Shown in pieces: positions 25,944-34,180 of a DNA stretch of 64,000 nucleotides. The notes beneath the pieces are model-generated. The model did not search any database. It was not told where the DNA came from and was given only the letters and a program-made list of their open reading frames with translations. This DNA comes from CAWGHZ01 sp963822575 (GTDB lineage Bacteria > Pseudomonadota > Alphaproteobacteria > MPNO01 > DASWLB01). The position numbers and the translations under genes were made by a program. The DNA is taken from contig CAWGHZ010000003.1 of the NCBI GenBank assembly GCA_963822575.1, positions 248,001-312,000 of the forward strand, in the 5' to 3' direction. Each line of letters starts with the position of its first letter. Position 1 is the stretch's first letter.

Positions 25944-28171
25944 TTACGCCCGCAGCGTGATTGCCTCGGCGCTTGCCGCGGGCGGCAGCACGCGGCCGAC
26001 GATGGCGGCGTGCGCATCGCCCGCCGCATGCAGCGCGGCCACACACCCTTCGGCGCGGTCGGCCGGCACGCCGGCGAGCAGCCCGCCAGCCGTCTGCGGA
26101 TCGAACAGGAGGGCGAAGCGCGGGTCGTCTGCATAGGGCTCGGCATTGGCGACGGCGCGGCGCAGCCGTGCGTTCTCGGCCTGGAGCGACGAGAAGATGC
26201 CCGCCTTCACCACCTCCGTGGCGCCGTCGAGCAACGGAATCGCGGCAAGATCGAGCTCCGCCGCGACGTGCGAGGCGCGGAGCATCTCCACCAGGTGGCC
26301 GGCGAGCCCGAAGCCGGTGACGTCGGTCGCCGCGGTCGCGCCATGCGCGGCGATGACGCGCGCCGCGTCGCGGCTGGAGCGCTGCATCGATTCGAGCGCG
26401 GCCGCGACCCAGCGCCCCTTGGCGCGGTGGCGCATGTCGGCGGCGAACAGCGCGCCGGTGCCGATGGGCTTGGTGAGGATCAGCGCGTCGCCAGAACGCA
26501 GCCCCGATTTGCGCAGCACGCGCGCGGGATCGACCAGACCGTTGACCGCGAAGCCGAGCGCGAGCTCGGCCCCCTCGCCCGAATGGCCGCCGACCAGCGC
26601 GCAGCCCGCCGCCGCCAGCACCTCGCTTGCGCCCGCCATCATCTGGGCGAGCGTGTCCTCGACCTTCGCCTCGACGGCGTAGGGCACGGTCGCGATGGCG
26701 AGCGCGGTCTGCGGCGCGCCCCCCATCGCGTAGATGTCGCCGAGCGCATGGTTGGCCGCCACGCGCCCGAACACGAACGGATCGTCGATCATGGCGCGGA
26801 AGAAATCGACCGTGTGCACCATCGCCTGTCCGGCCGGCACCGCCACCACGGCCGCATCGTCCGGCGCATCGAGCCCGACCAGCACGTCGTCGCGCGCGGC
26901 GGGATGGAGGCCGGCGAGCGCGCGGCCCAGCACCCTCGCGCCGACCTTCGCACCGCACCCGCCGCAGCGCATCGCGCTTTCCGAGAGGGCGCGCAGCGCG
27001 CTTTCGTCGGCGAGGCCGCGCGCGAGCGTTGCGCGGTTCACTTTCATCTCCGGCAGGCGGTCGTACTTGCGCATGAAGCGCCGGTCGATCCAGTTCTTCC
27101 ACCCCCACACAAATCGCCCCTCGACCGACCACGATCCGCGCGAGGCGACGGCGTAGCGGTCGCCGGTGGTGATGAGCGCCAGCGCTTTCGTTTGCGGGCG
27201 GAACGGGCGCAGCCGCTTGCCGACGAGCGCGCGGCGCAGATTGCGGGCGAGCGGCCTGCCCTGGCGCACGGCATAGACGCCCGATTTGGGGCGCGGATGG
27301 GGCTCGACCGCCGCGACGTCGCCGGCGGCGAACACGCCGGCGTGCGAGACCGATTGCAGCGCGTCATCCACGCGCGCGAAGCCGCTTTCGTCGACCGCGA
27401 GACTCGACGCCGCGAGCCACGGCGCCGCGCCCGCCTGGGTGACCCAGAGAATCTCGTCGGCCGGATGATGCGTGCCGTCCGCGGTGCGGAGGCCATCCAC
27501 CGTCACCTCGACCACCCGCGCACCCGTAGTGCACGACGACGCGCGCGCTTGGCGAGGTGGCGGGCGAAGCTCCGCTGCACGCGCGCGTTGTGCGACGGCA
27601 GCACCGTCTCCGCCTCGCCGAACAGATGGAATTCGTGCGTGCCGCCGAGCCGGTGGCGGATGGCGAGCAGGATTTCCACCCCGCCCGCGCCGCTGCCGAC
27701 GACAGCGATCCGCATCGGGCGGCCGGCAGCGCGTACGCGGTCCTGCAACGCCTCGAACCGCGCGAGGAAGCCGTCGATCGGCTTCACGCGCGTCGCGTGC
27801 TCCGCCACCCCCGGCACGTCGGCGCGCGGGGTGGAGCCGATGTCGAGCGAGAGCACGTCGTAGGGCACCGGCGGGCGCGAACGGCAGAGGACACGCTTGC
27901 CCGCAAGATCGAGCCCGGTCGCCTCGTCGACGAAGAACCGCGCGCGGGCGAAGCGGCAGAGGCGCTCCAGATCGATGTGCGCGTCGTCGAACTTGTAGTG
28001 GCCGGCGACGAGGCCGGGCAGCATGCCCGAGTAGGGCGTGTGCACATCGCGGCAGATCAGCGTCACGCGCACCCCCGGCATCGGGCGCATGCCGAAGCGC
28101 TTGAGGACCGCGACGTGGCTGTGCCCGCCGCCGACCAGCACCAGATCCTTGACGACGGGGGCGGTCTCCAT
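25944..28171 (-). CDS. selD: FAD oxidoreductase-selenophosphate synthetase fusion, frame broken by two extra bases
   Basis: The N-terminal half (from ATG 28171) is an NDH-2-like pyridine nucleotide-disulfide oxidoreductase: DLVLVGGGHSHVAVLKRFG, later VVGSGAGGVEILLAIRHRL and HAGVFAAGDVA. The C-terminal half is SelD, which makes selenophosphate from selenide and ATP. It has MRCGGCGAKVG (catalytic Cys-Lys; Cys, not Sec), DAAVVAVPAGQAMVHTVDF, ALGDIYAMGG and TDVTGFGLAGH. The fused form is known in alphaproteobacteria and cyanobacteria. The frame is lost at 27528-27549. Removing one C and one T there reads KRAVVVHTGARVVEVTVDG, giving about 741 residues. It converges on the redoxin selenoprotein gene with only three bases between stops. 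Confidence 0.9.
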
Positions 28172-28223
28172 CGGGCGCGGAGTATAGGCCGCGCCCGCGA
28201 TCGGGCGAAACCGCCTCCCTCGC

Positions 28224-28306
28224 CGTCATTGCGAGGAGCGCAGCGACGAAGCAATCCAGGGGCCGCAGAGGTAGCCCTGGATTGCTTCGCTTCGCCCGCA
28301 ATGACG
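28224..28306. repeat. dispersed palindromic repeat, copy 1
   Basis: An imperfect inverted repeat. It runs CGTCATTGCGAGGAGCG, then GAAGCAATCCAG, a 14-base centre, CTGGATTGCTTC and CGCAATGACG. Flanking CCGCCTCC (28211-28218) and GGAGGCGG extend it. The motif CGTCATTGCGAG-N-GAAGCAATCCAG is shared with copy 2 at 30949. It lies between selD and the second selenoprotein gene. Such REP/MITE-like elements are common between genes in this class. Confidence 0.85.
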
Positions 28307-28329
28307 GAGGCGGCGAGGTCGCCGGAGGA

Positions 28330-29967
28330 CTAGCGCCAGGCGTCGATGGAGACGGTGCCGTTCTTCATGCGGACGCCCTCGTAGATCTTCCAGGCGCCCT
28401 GGGTCTCGCCGCCGGTGACGACGATGTTGATCTCCTCCGGCCGGAATATCTCCAGCATGTCGTCCGGCCCCGCCTTGAGGTTCGTCGCCCAGGGTTCGAC
28501 CCCCGCCACCGCGAGTGGGTGGATGAGCGTCTGGACCCACTGGTCGTCCCAGTATTCGCGCGCCGGCAGCTTGCAGTTGTGGGCGATCCAGTCGATCAGC
28601 TTCTCCTTGGAATCGAAGCCGTGATGGTCCTGGAACAGGCGCGCGACGATGGGGTCCATCACGATCAGCGGCGACTGGCGCGGCGCCGTGGCGGCGAGGA
28701 CGCGCTGGAATTTCTCCTGCCAGGTGTCGCGCGGCCCGAAGCCGCACTGGGTGTAGCGCCCGCCGCGGAACACCGTCACCGCGCTCTCGGTCGGCTTGAA
28801 GCCGTAGCGCGTGTGCAGCGCCGCCCAGGGGCTGCGCTCCTCCGCCTCGGGGAACATGGCCGAATAGCTGTACCAGTTGCCGAGCGTGCCCATGTAGGTC
28901 TCGTCCGGCGTCGAGCCGCCCTGGCCGTTGATCGAGGCGAGGTTGTAGGCACGCCCGATGGTGGCGTTAGCGTGGCTGAACGGCCCCATGGCGCCGATGC
29001 CGTCGTCCATGCCGATCTCCTTGCGGATCGGGCCGTTGACGACGCCGATGCCGGCGAAGGAGGTGGTCGAGGACGAGCGCGCCGTCATGCCCGAGGCGAC
29101 CGCGGCGAGCACAACGGGGAGATACTCCGGCTTGCAGCCCGCCATCACCGCGTTGACCGCCACTTTCTCGACCGTCATCTCCCACGATTCACGGAAGGCG
29201 GTGGGCGAGAGGCGTCCGACCACCTTGTCGGGCGGCTGGCTGGTGCCCTTGAGCATGGCCGCGACGCGCGCCTCGGTAGGCAGCACGACCGGCAGGAAGT
29301 CGGACCATTTCTCGGCGACGAACAGCGCCTGGAGGTTCTCCTCGGTGTCGGGCGGGAGGAGGCGCGGCGTCGAGCGCTCGAACGTCATGCCTTTGAGGTC
29401 GTTCGCGTCGAGCGCGCTGGTCAGCGATTCGATCACCTCCTGCATGAACGGGCGCTTCGACACGGGGTCGGTGCCCTCGATATAGGCGCGCAGCTCGGCG
29501 GGCGTCTTGTCGACCACCGGCTGCGGCACGAAGGCCTGGCGCGTGGTGGGCATGCCGTTGGCGAGTGCGGTCGCCTTGGCGAGGCGGGCGAAGACGTGGG
29601 TGTGCACGGCGACCGTGGGGACGCCCTGCTCCTCCAGCGACATGGCGAGCCCGACGACCGTCGGGCTACAGGTGCTTCATAAGCCGACCCCGAGGATCGC
29701 CGCGTCGCCGTCCTCGGCGATCTTGGCGCGCATCTCTGGATCGTCCACCCAACTTTCGCGCGGCTTGATCACGCGCGTCTTCACGCCGGGCAGGTGCGAG
29801 CCGAACCAGTCCTTCAGCTCGGCCATGAAGGCTTCGGAATTGTCGAACAGGCAGTCGACCAGGTAGACGAGCTTGCCGTCCACCCCTTCGAGGCGCGGCG
29901 CCAGGCGCTTGCCCGTCACCTTCGGCGGGTAGCCGCGCGGGTCGTGGACAACGAGCTTCTCGGCCAT
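28330..29967 (-). CDS. two-domain selenoprotein with U-S-T-C motif, UGSC family-like (in-frame TGA = Sec97)
   Basis: 546 codons in one frame, with a single internal TGA at 29677-29679 (codon 97). Around it the protein reads AAILGVGL-U-STC-SPTVVGLAMSLEEQG, so U97 and C100 form a UxxC pair after a beta strand and before a helix. This is the layout of the UGSC (seleno)protein and GrdB-like families. Residues 1-165 are this redox domain. Residues 165-545 are a second large domain (FERSTPRLLPPDTEENL, WEMTVEKVAVNAVMAGCKPEYLPVVLA, SFAGIGVVNGPIRKEIGMDDGIGA, VVTGGETQGAW) known to me only from hypothetical proteins. No signal peptide. It starts one base after the reductase gene's stop; a GGAGG site overlaps that stop. 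Reaction unknown; reductive cleavage by analogy with glycine reductase is a guess. Confidence 0.85.
29648..29679 (-). promoter_or_regulatory. bacterial SECIS element of the USTC selenoprotein
   Basis: In mRNA sense, UGA is followed by 9 bases and then a perfect 8-bp hairpin AGCCCGAC-GGUC-GUCGGGCU. The GGUC loop is the sequence SelB recognises in E. coli fdhF, and the distance from UGA to the loop (17 bases) is almost the same as there (18). This is strong support for Sec insertion. Confidence 0.85.
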
Positions 29968-29968
29968 C

Positions 29969-30901
29969 CTATCCTCCTACTCTACCGCCACCGGCAAGAT
30001 GCCGGTCGGCGGCGATCGCCGCCGCCGCGCCCTCGCCCGCACAGGCCGCCGCCCGGATCGTGGCGCCCGCCCGGACCGAGCCGGCAGCGAACACGCCGGT
30101 CAGCGAGGTGCGCAATTCGGCGTCTGTCAGGATACGGCCGGTCGTGTCCAACTGCAACGCATCGGCGGCGAACCCGCTGTTGGGCTTGAGCCCGACATAG
30201 GCGAAGAACCCGTCGACCGGCAGTTCCTCGACCGCTCCGGCGGAGTCGCGGAGGCGCACTGCGCCGAGCCCGTCCTCGCCGAGGATTTCCTCGACCACCG
30301 TCTCATAGCGCACCGCCACGTTGGGAAGGGCCGCGACGGCGTCGCGATAGGCCTGCTGGGCCGTGAAGGATTTGCCGCGATGGACGATGACGAGCTGCGA
30401 GACCGCGGCGGCGAGGGTCAGCGATTCCTGCAGCGCCGAATCGCCGCCGCCGACCACGATCGCCGTCTTGCCGCGCAAGAGCGGCGCGTCGCAGCTCGCG
30501 CATTGCGACACGCCCTTGCCGGCGAGCCGCTCCTCGCCAGGAACGCCGAGGGATCGCAGGGTCGTCCCGGTCGCCAATATGACCGCACGTGCGGCGACCT
30601 CGCCCTCGCCGGTGGCCAGCCGCAAGCCGTCGCGATCGGGTTTGAGCGCGGCGAGCTCGGTCATCGCGCATTCCGCGCCGGCGGCGACCGCCTGCTCCTG
30701 CGCCATCGGGCCGAGATCGTAGCCGGGCACGCCCTCGGGGAAGCCGGGATAGCCGTCGATCCTCTCGATGGAAAGGAGCTGGCCACCGATCACATCGCCG
30801 GTCAGCACCAACGTCTTGCGCCCCAGCCGCGCCGCGGTGAGCGCCGCGGTCATGCCGCAGATTCCGCCGCCCGCCACCACGATGTCGTAGGAGGGGTCCA
30901 T
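29969..30901 (-). CDS. thioredoxin reductase-like FAD/NAD(P) oxidoreductase
   Basis: 310 residues. It has an N-terminal FAD motif (DIVVAGGGICGMTAAL), redox-active C134-A-S-C137 (VSQCASCDAP), an NAD(P) motif (AIVVGGGDSALQESLTLA) and the FAD-contact GVFAAGSVRAGATIRAAACAGEGAAAA. This is the low-molecular-weight TrxR plan. The first residue of the active site follows GVSQ as in true reductases (GVSYCATCD). It is translated just ahead of the USTC selenoprotein, one base apart, so it is the probable electron donor to it. Glycine reductase operons carry a similar reductase. Confidence 0.85.
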   Translation of the reverse strand: MDPSYDIVVAGGGICGMTAALTAARLGRKTLVLTGDVIGGQLLSIERIDGYPGFPEGVPGYDLGPMAQEQAVAAGAECAMTELAALKPDRDGLRLATGEGEVAARAVILATGTTLRSLGVPGEERLAGKGVSQCASCDAPLLRGKTAIVVGGGDSALQESLTLAAAVSQLVIVHRGKSFTAQQAYRDAVAALPNVAVRYETVVEEILGEDGLGAVRLRDSAGAVEELPVDGFFAYVGLKPNSGFAADALQLDTTGRILTDAELRTSLTGVFAAGSVRAGATIRAAACAGEGAAAAIAADRHLAGGGRVGG

Positions 30902-30948
30902 GGCGGGGTTATACAAATGCGTGCGACTTCGGAACACACCAATCTGAG

Positions 30949-31003
30949 CGTCATTGCGAGCGAAGCGAAGCAATCCAGCGCTATCCTGGATTGCTTCGTT
31001 CGC
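30949..31003. repeat. dispersed palindromic repeat, copy 2
   Basis: CGTCATTGCGAGCGAAGCGAAGCAATCCAG, 6-base centre, CTGGATTGCTTCG then TTCGC: the same core as copy 1 at 28224 with a shorter centre. It ends at the stop codon of the next minus-strand gene (31003) and lies upstream of the reductase gene, so the reductase-selenoprotein pair is flanked on both sides by the element. Confidence 0.85.
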
Positions 31004-31542
31004 TACTTCAGCGCCGGGGCGCCGTCGGGGGGCGTGACGTCGAACGCGTTCGCCGTGCAGCACACCATGGAGAACTGGCCGACGGCGGCGACCAGCGTGA
31101 CGAGCTGGTCCTCCGGGAAGGCCTTTGCCGCTGCGTCGAAGGTCGCCTGGCTGAGGCCCTTCTTTTCCAGGAGCTCCCTCGCGACCTGGTGGGCGAGCTT
31201 CTCGCGCGGGTCGGAAAGTTCGGGCGTCTTGCCCGCGTTGATCGCGTCGATGGTCGGCTGATCGACGCCCGCCGCGAGCGAGGCGCGCACCTGCGCCGCC
31301 CAGGGGAATTTCGCGCCCCAGTGGCGCACGACGGTGAGCACCGCGATCTGGCGCTCGCGCCCCGAAAGCCCGCCGCCGCGGATGGTCGCCGCCAGCTCCT
31401 GGTTCACCCGCATCAGCTTGGGGGTGCGGATATAGGCGATATACGGCCCGCCGGTCGGGTTGCCGGCCTTCGCCGCCTCGTCGAAGACGCGGCCCTGCTC
31501 CTCGTTCATCTCGTCGCGGCCGATAACGCGGATGCGTGTCAT
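31003..31542 (-). CDS. carboxymuconolactone decarboxylase-like (AhpD fold) protein
   Basis: 179 residues from ATG 31542 (RBS GGAGG just upstream). The helical CMD pattern is present: RVNQELAATIRGGGLSGRERQIAVLTVVRHWGAKFPWAAQVRASLAAG (read with its usual family spacing) and LVTLVAAVGQFSMVCCTANAFDV. The AhpD-type CxxC with His is absent: the first site has no Cys, and only a CC pair sits near the C-terminus. It is therefore probably an enzyme of the gamma-CMD group or non-redox. It follows the monooxygenase gene by 10 bases in one operon. Confidence 0.75.
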   Translation of the reverse strand: MTRIRVIGRDEMNEEQGRVFDEAAKAGNPTGGPYIAYIRTPKLMRVNQELAATIRGGGLSGRERQIAVLTVVRHWGAKFPWAAQVRASLAAGVDQPTIDAINAGKTPELSDPREKLAHQVARELLEKKGLSQATFDAAAKAFPEDQLVTLVAAVGQFSMVCCTANAFDVTPPDGAPALK

Positions 31543-31552
31543 GGTTTCCTCC

Positions 31553-32992
31553 CTATGCGAATTCGTAGTCGCGGGCGCGGACGCGCCGCGTGCGGTACCA
31601 GTATTCGGTGAGCCAGCCCGGCCAGTTGGTGGTGACCTTGCCCGACGCGGTGCGGAAATAGCTGGCGCAGTCGGCATCGACCAGCACGGTCCGGGCGAGG
31701 CGCGCCTGCACGTCGTCGTTGAAGCGGCGCAGCACCTCGGGCCGCAGATCCATCGTGCCGCCGGTGCGCGCGAGGCGCCGCACCGCGCTGACGATATAGC
31801 GCGCCTGGTTCTCCAGCATGAAGATGATGCTGGTCACCGTGTTGGTGTTCGGCCCGTACATCATGAAGAAGTTCGGAAAGCCGGAGACCGTGAGGCCGAG
31901 ATAGGCCTCCGCCCCGTCGCGCCACGCCTCGGCGAGCGTGCGCCCGCCCGCGCCGGCGACGCGCATCGGCGCCAGGTAATCGGTCGGCGTGAAGCCGGTG
32001 CCGTAGATCACCACGTCCGCCGCGCGCAGTTCGCCGTCGGACCCGCGCACGCCGTGGGGCTCGATGGCCACGATCGGTGTCGTCACGACCTCGACGTTGT
32101 CGCGGGCGAGCGCGTCGTACCAGTCGTTCGACTGCAGCACGCGCTTGCAGCCCCAGCGGTAGCTCGGCGTGAGCTTGGCGCGCAGCTCGGGGTCCCTCAC
32201 CTTGGTCGCCAGGTAATTGAGGAACGCCTGCTGCGACTCGGCAACCAGCGTGTCGGAGCCGCGCCGGCGCCCGGCCTTCTCGAACGTCACGAACAGGCGG
32301 AAGCGCTGCCACGCGTGCCGGAGGCGCGAGCCCTGGGTGACGGCCGCGTCGTCGCGCACGATCTTGGGCATCACGTATTGCGGCGTCCGCTGGTAGAGGT
32401 GGAGCCTCGCGACCTGGGGCGCGATGGCGGGCACGAACTGCACGGCGCTGGCGCCCGTGCCGATCACCGCGACCGTCATGCCCGCTAGATCGACATCGTG
32501 ATTCCACCAGGCGGAGTGGAACGAGGGCCCGGCGAACGAGTCGCGCCCGGGAATGTCCGGCAGCTTCGGCTTGTTGAACAGCCCGACGGCCGAGACGAAT
32601 ACGTCGGCCGCGATCTTTTCGCCTGAGGCCGTTTCCAGCCGCCATTGACGCGCGCCCTCGTCGAACGCGGCCGATGCGATGGCGCAGTCGAACCTTATGT
32701 GCGGGGCGAGATCGTATTTGGCGACGCAGCGCTCGATATAGGCCTTGATCTCGGGCCCGCGCCCATAGGCGGTCGACCAATGGTATTCGGGCTCGAACGA
32801 ATAGGAGTAGAGGCGCGAGGGCACGTCGCACGCCGCGCCGGGATAGTGGTTGTCGCGCCACACCCCGCCCACCTCGGACGCGCGCTCGTAGAGCGTGAAA
32901 TCGTGGAAGCCCGCCTTCTTCAGCGCGATACCGAGCCCGATCCCGCCGAACCCCGCGCCGGCGATGGCGATGGTGGGCGCGCGGCGGGCCAT
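31553..32992 (-). CDS. flavin-containing (Baeyer-Villiger type) monooxygenase
   Basis: 479 residues. It has an FAD motif (IAIAGAGFGGIGLGIAL, GAGFGG at 11-16), GGVWRDNHYPGAACDVPS typical of Baeyer-Villiger monooxygenases, an NADPH motif (VAVIGTGASAVQFVPAIA) and a C-terminal IYGTGF. It should insert an oxygen into a ketone or oxidise N/S substrates using NADPH and FAD; selenium or sulfur compounds are possible but not shown. Second gene of a cupin-monooxygenase-CMD operon; the cupin stop is two bases upstream. Confidence 0.85.
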   Translation of the reverse strand: MARRAPTIAIAGAGFGGIGLGIALKKAGFHDFTLYERASEVGGVWRDNHYPGAACDVPSRLYSYSFEPEYHWSTAYGRGPEIKAYIERCVAKYDLAPHIRFDCAIASAAFDEGARQWRLETASGEKIAADVFVSAVGLFNKPKLPDIPGRDSFAGPSFHSAWWNHDVDLAGMTVAVIGTGASAVQFVPAIAPQVARLHLYQRTPQYVMPKIVRDDAAVTQGSRLRHAWQRFRLFVTFEKAGRRRGSDTLVAESQQAFLNYLATKVRDPELRAKLTPSYRWGCKRVLQSNDWYDALARDNVEVVTTPIVAIEPHGVRGSDGELRAADVVIYGTGFTPTDYLAPMRVAGAGGRTLAEAWRDGAEAYLGLTVSGFPNFFMMYGPNTNTVTSIIFMLENQARYIVSAVRRLARTGGTMDLRPEVLRRFNDDVQARLARTVLVDADCASYFRTASGKVTTNWPGWLTEYWYRTRRVRARDYEFA

Positions 32993-32994
32993 CG

Positions 32995-33348
32995 TCAGTC
33001 GATCGGGACGTAGATGCAGTGGCGCATCTTGCCGTCCACCGACTTCGAGAGGTGGCCCTTGCCCGAGATGTCCTCGACCAGGAACACCTCGCCCGCGCCG
33101 ATCACGCGCGACTCGCCGTCGGAGGCGGTGATCTCCACCCCCGCGTCGAGGTTGATGATGTACTGGCGGCGCGGCGCCGGGTGCCAGTCGAGCGAATATT
33201 CGCTCGGCACCTCGCGGAAGATGATGCCGGTGGCGGGCAAGCGTTTCGACAGCTTGGACGCGCCGCGCGAGGTCTCGGCCCATTCGACTTCGATGTCGCG
33301 CCAGTGCGAGATGCCGCTCTCGTCCTCGTAGAGGTTGTGGATGCGCAT
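32995..33348 (-). CDS. cupin-domain protein
   Basis: 117 residues from ATG 33348 (upstream ATG 33375 less likely). It has a compact single cupin: ISHWRDIEVEW, then DWHPAPRRQYIINLDAGVEITASDGESRVIGAGEVFLVEDISGKGH and MRHCIYVPID. Motif 1 has one His (DWHPAP); His and Cys near the end could complete a metal site. It starts the operon with the monooxygenase. Its substrate is unknown. Confidence 0.7.
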   Translation of the reverse strand: MRIHNLYEDESGISHWRDIEVEWAETSRGASKLSKRLPATGIIFREVPSEYSLDWHPAPRRQYIINLDAGVEITASDGESRVIGAGEVFLVEDISGKGHLSKSVDGKMRHCIYVPID

Positions 33349-33423
33349 GGGCCCTCCCCGCTTCGGAAGGCCCATGGTAGCGGGGGAGCGCGCCCGCGCG
33401 CCAGAGAGAGTTCCACTCAGAAC

Positions 33424-33503
33424 GGCACCGGCCCTCTCCCGCGCCCGGCCACCCAGACAGTATACTGGTCATGGGTGGCCGGGCGGGGGAGGGGGCCGGA
33501 ACC
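33424..33503. repeat. long GC-rich inverted repeat
   Basis: Arms of about 30 bases (ACCGGCCCTCTCCCGC-GCCCGGCCACCCA and TGGGTGGCCGGGCGGGGGAGGGGGCCGG) surround a 16-base centre containing the palindrome CAGTATACTG (33457-33466). It lies between the hpf-like gene (end 33524) and the cupin gene. Could be an intergenic palindromic element or a factor-dependent terminator for hpf; no T run. Confidence 0.75.
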
Positions 33504-33523
33504 GTGGAACGGAACAATCAAAT

Positions 33524-34102
33524 TCAGGCCCGGGCCGGCGGCTCCGTAATGCGGTGGTTCTTGCCCACGAGATGGACGGTCGAGGCGTGCGCGCCCAAAT
33601 CGGCATTGTCGGGCGCCAGCACGAACCGCACCTCGGCGCCCTCTTCGAGAGCGTCGAAATCGCCGTCGACCAGCGCGTTGCGATGGAAATAGAGCTCGCC
33701 CTCGGCCGTCGCGATGAAGCCGTGGTCGGGGAACAGGCGCACCACGGTCCCATGGTCGGGCGCGGCGTGGAATTTCACGTCGCGGCGCACCACTTCCGAC
33801 CGGCGCTTGAGCTGGCGCTCCATTGCATCGAACGAATCGCGGATGGCGACATAGATGTCGTCGGCCGGCTTGCGGTCGGCGTGCTCGTGGCTGACGACCA
33901 GCTCCTCGCCAGGAAGGGTCAGGTCGATGCGCACCAGGTACTCGGTCGCCTTGTGCCGCCTCTTGGCCGCCTCGATAGCGATCTTGCAGGCCGTAATGCG
34001 ACCGTGGAACTCCTCGAGTTTGGTCACCCGCTCGCGAACCCGCGCCTCGATGGCGTCGGACGGCGGAATGTCGCGGAAGGTGATGCGGACGTCGGTTTGC
34101 AT
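33524..34102 (-). CDS. HPF/RaiA ribosome-associated protein with C-terminal cold-shock domain
   Basis: 192 residues. Residues 1-105 are a ribosome hibernation domain (DVRITFRDIPPSDAIEARVRERVTKLEEF, VSHEHADRKPADDIYVAIRDSFDAMERQL, separated by family spacing). Residues 120-185 are a cold-shock/OB domain with HGTVVRLFPDHGFIATAEG-ELYFHRNAL and VRFVLAPDN; RNP1 is degenerate (HGFIATAEG in place of KGFGFI). It should bind 30S/100S ribosomes and RNA in stationary phase or stress. It is divergent from htpG. Confidence 0.85.
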   Translation of the reverse strand: MQTDVRITFRDIPPSDAIEARVRERVTKLEEFHGRITACKIAIEAAKRRHKATEYLVRIDLTLPGEELVVSHEHADRKPADDIYVAIRDSFDAMERQLKRRSEVVRRDVKFHAAPDHGTVVRLFPDHGFIATAEGELYFHRNALVDGDFDALEEGAEVRFVLAPDNADLGAHASTVHLVGKNHRITEPPARA

Positions 34103-34180
34103 GGCTGCCCCAGTTCGGTGTCGGCCGTTTCACCGAAAGATCTAGGTATTCCGGGCGCGCTCAGAAAGGGTCTTGAAAGC

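Noticed and set aside
29969..31063. Longer reductase protein starting at 31063
   Set aside because: The extension reads through the palindromic repeat; the FAD motif needs the start at ATG 30901.
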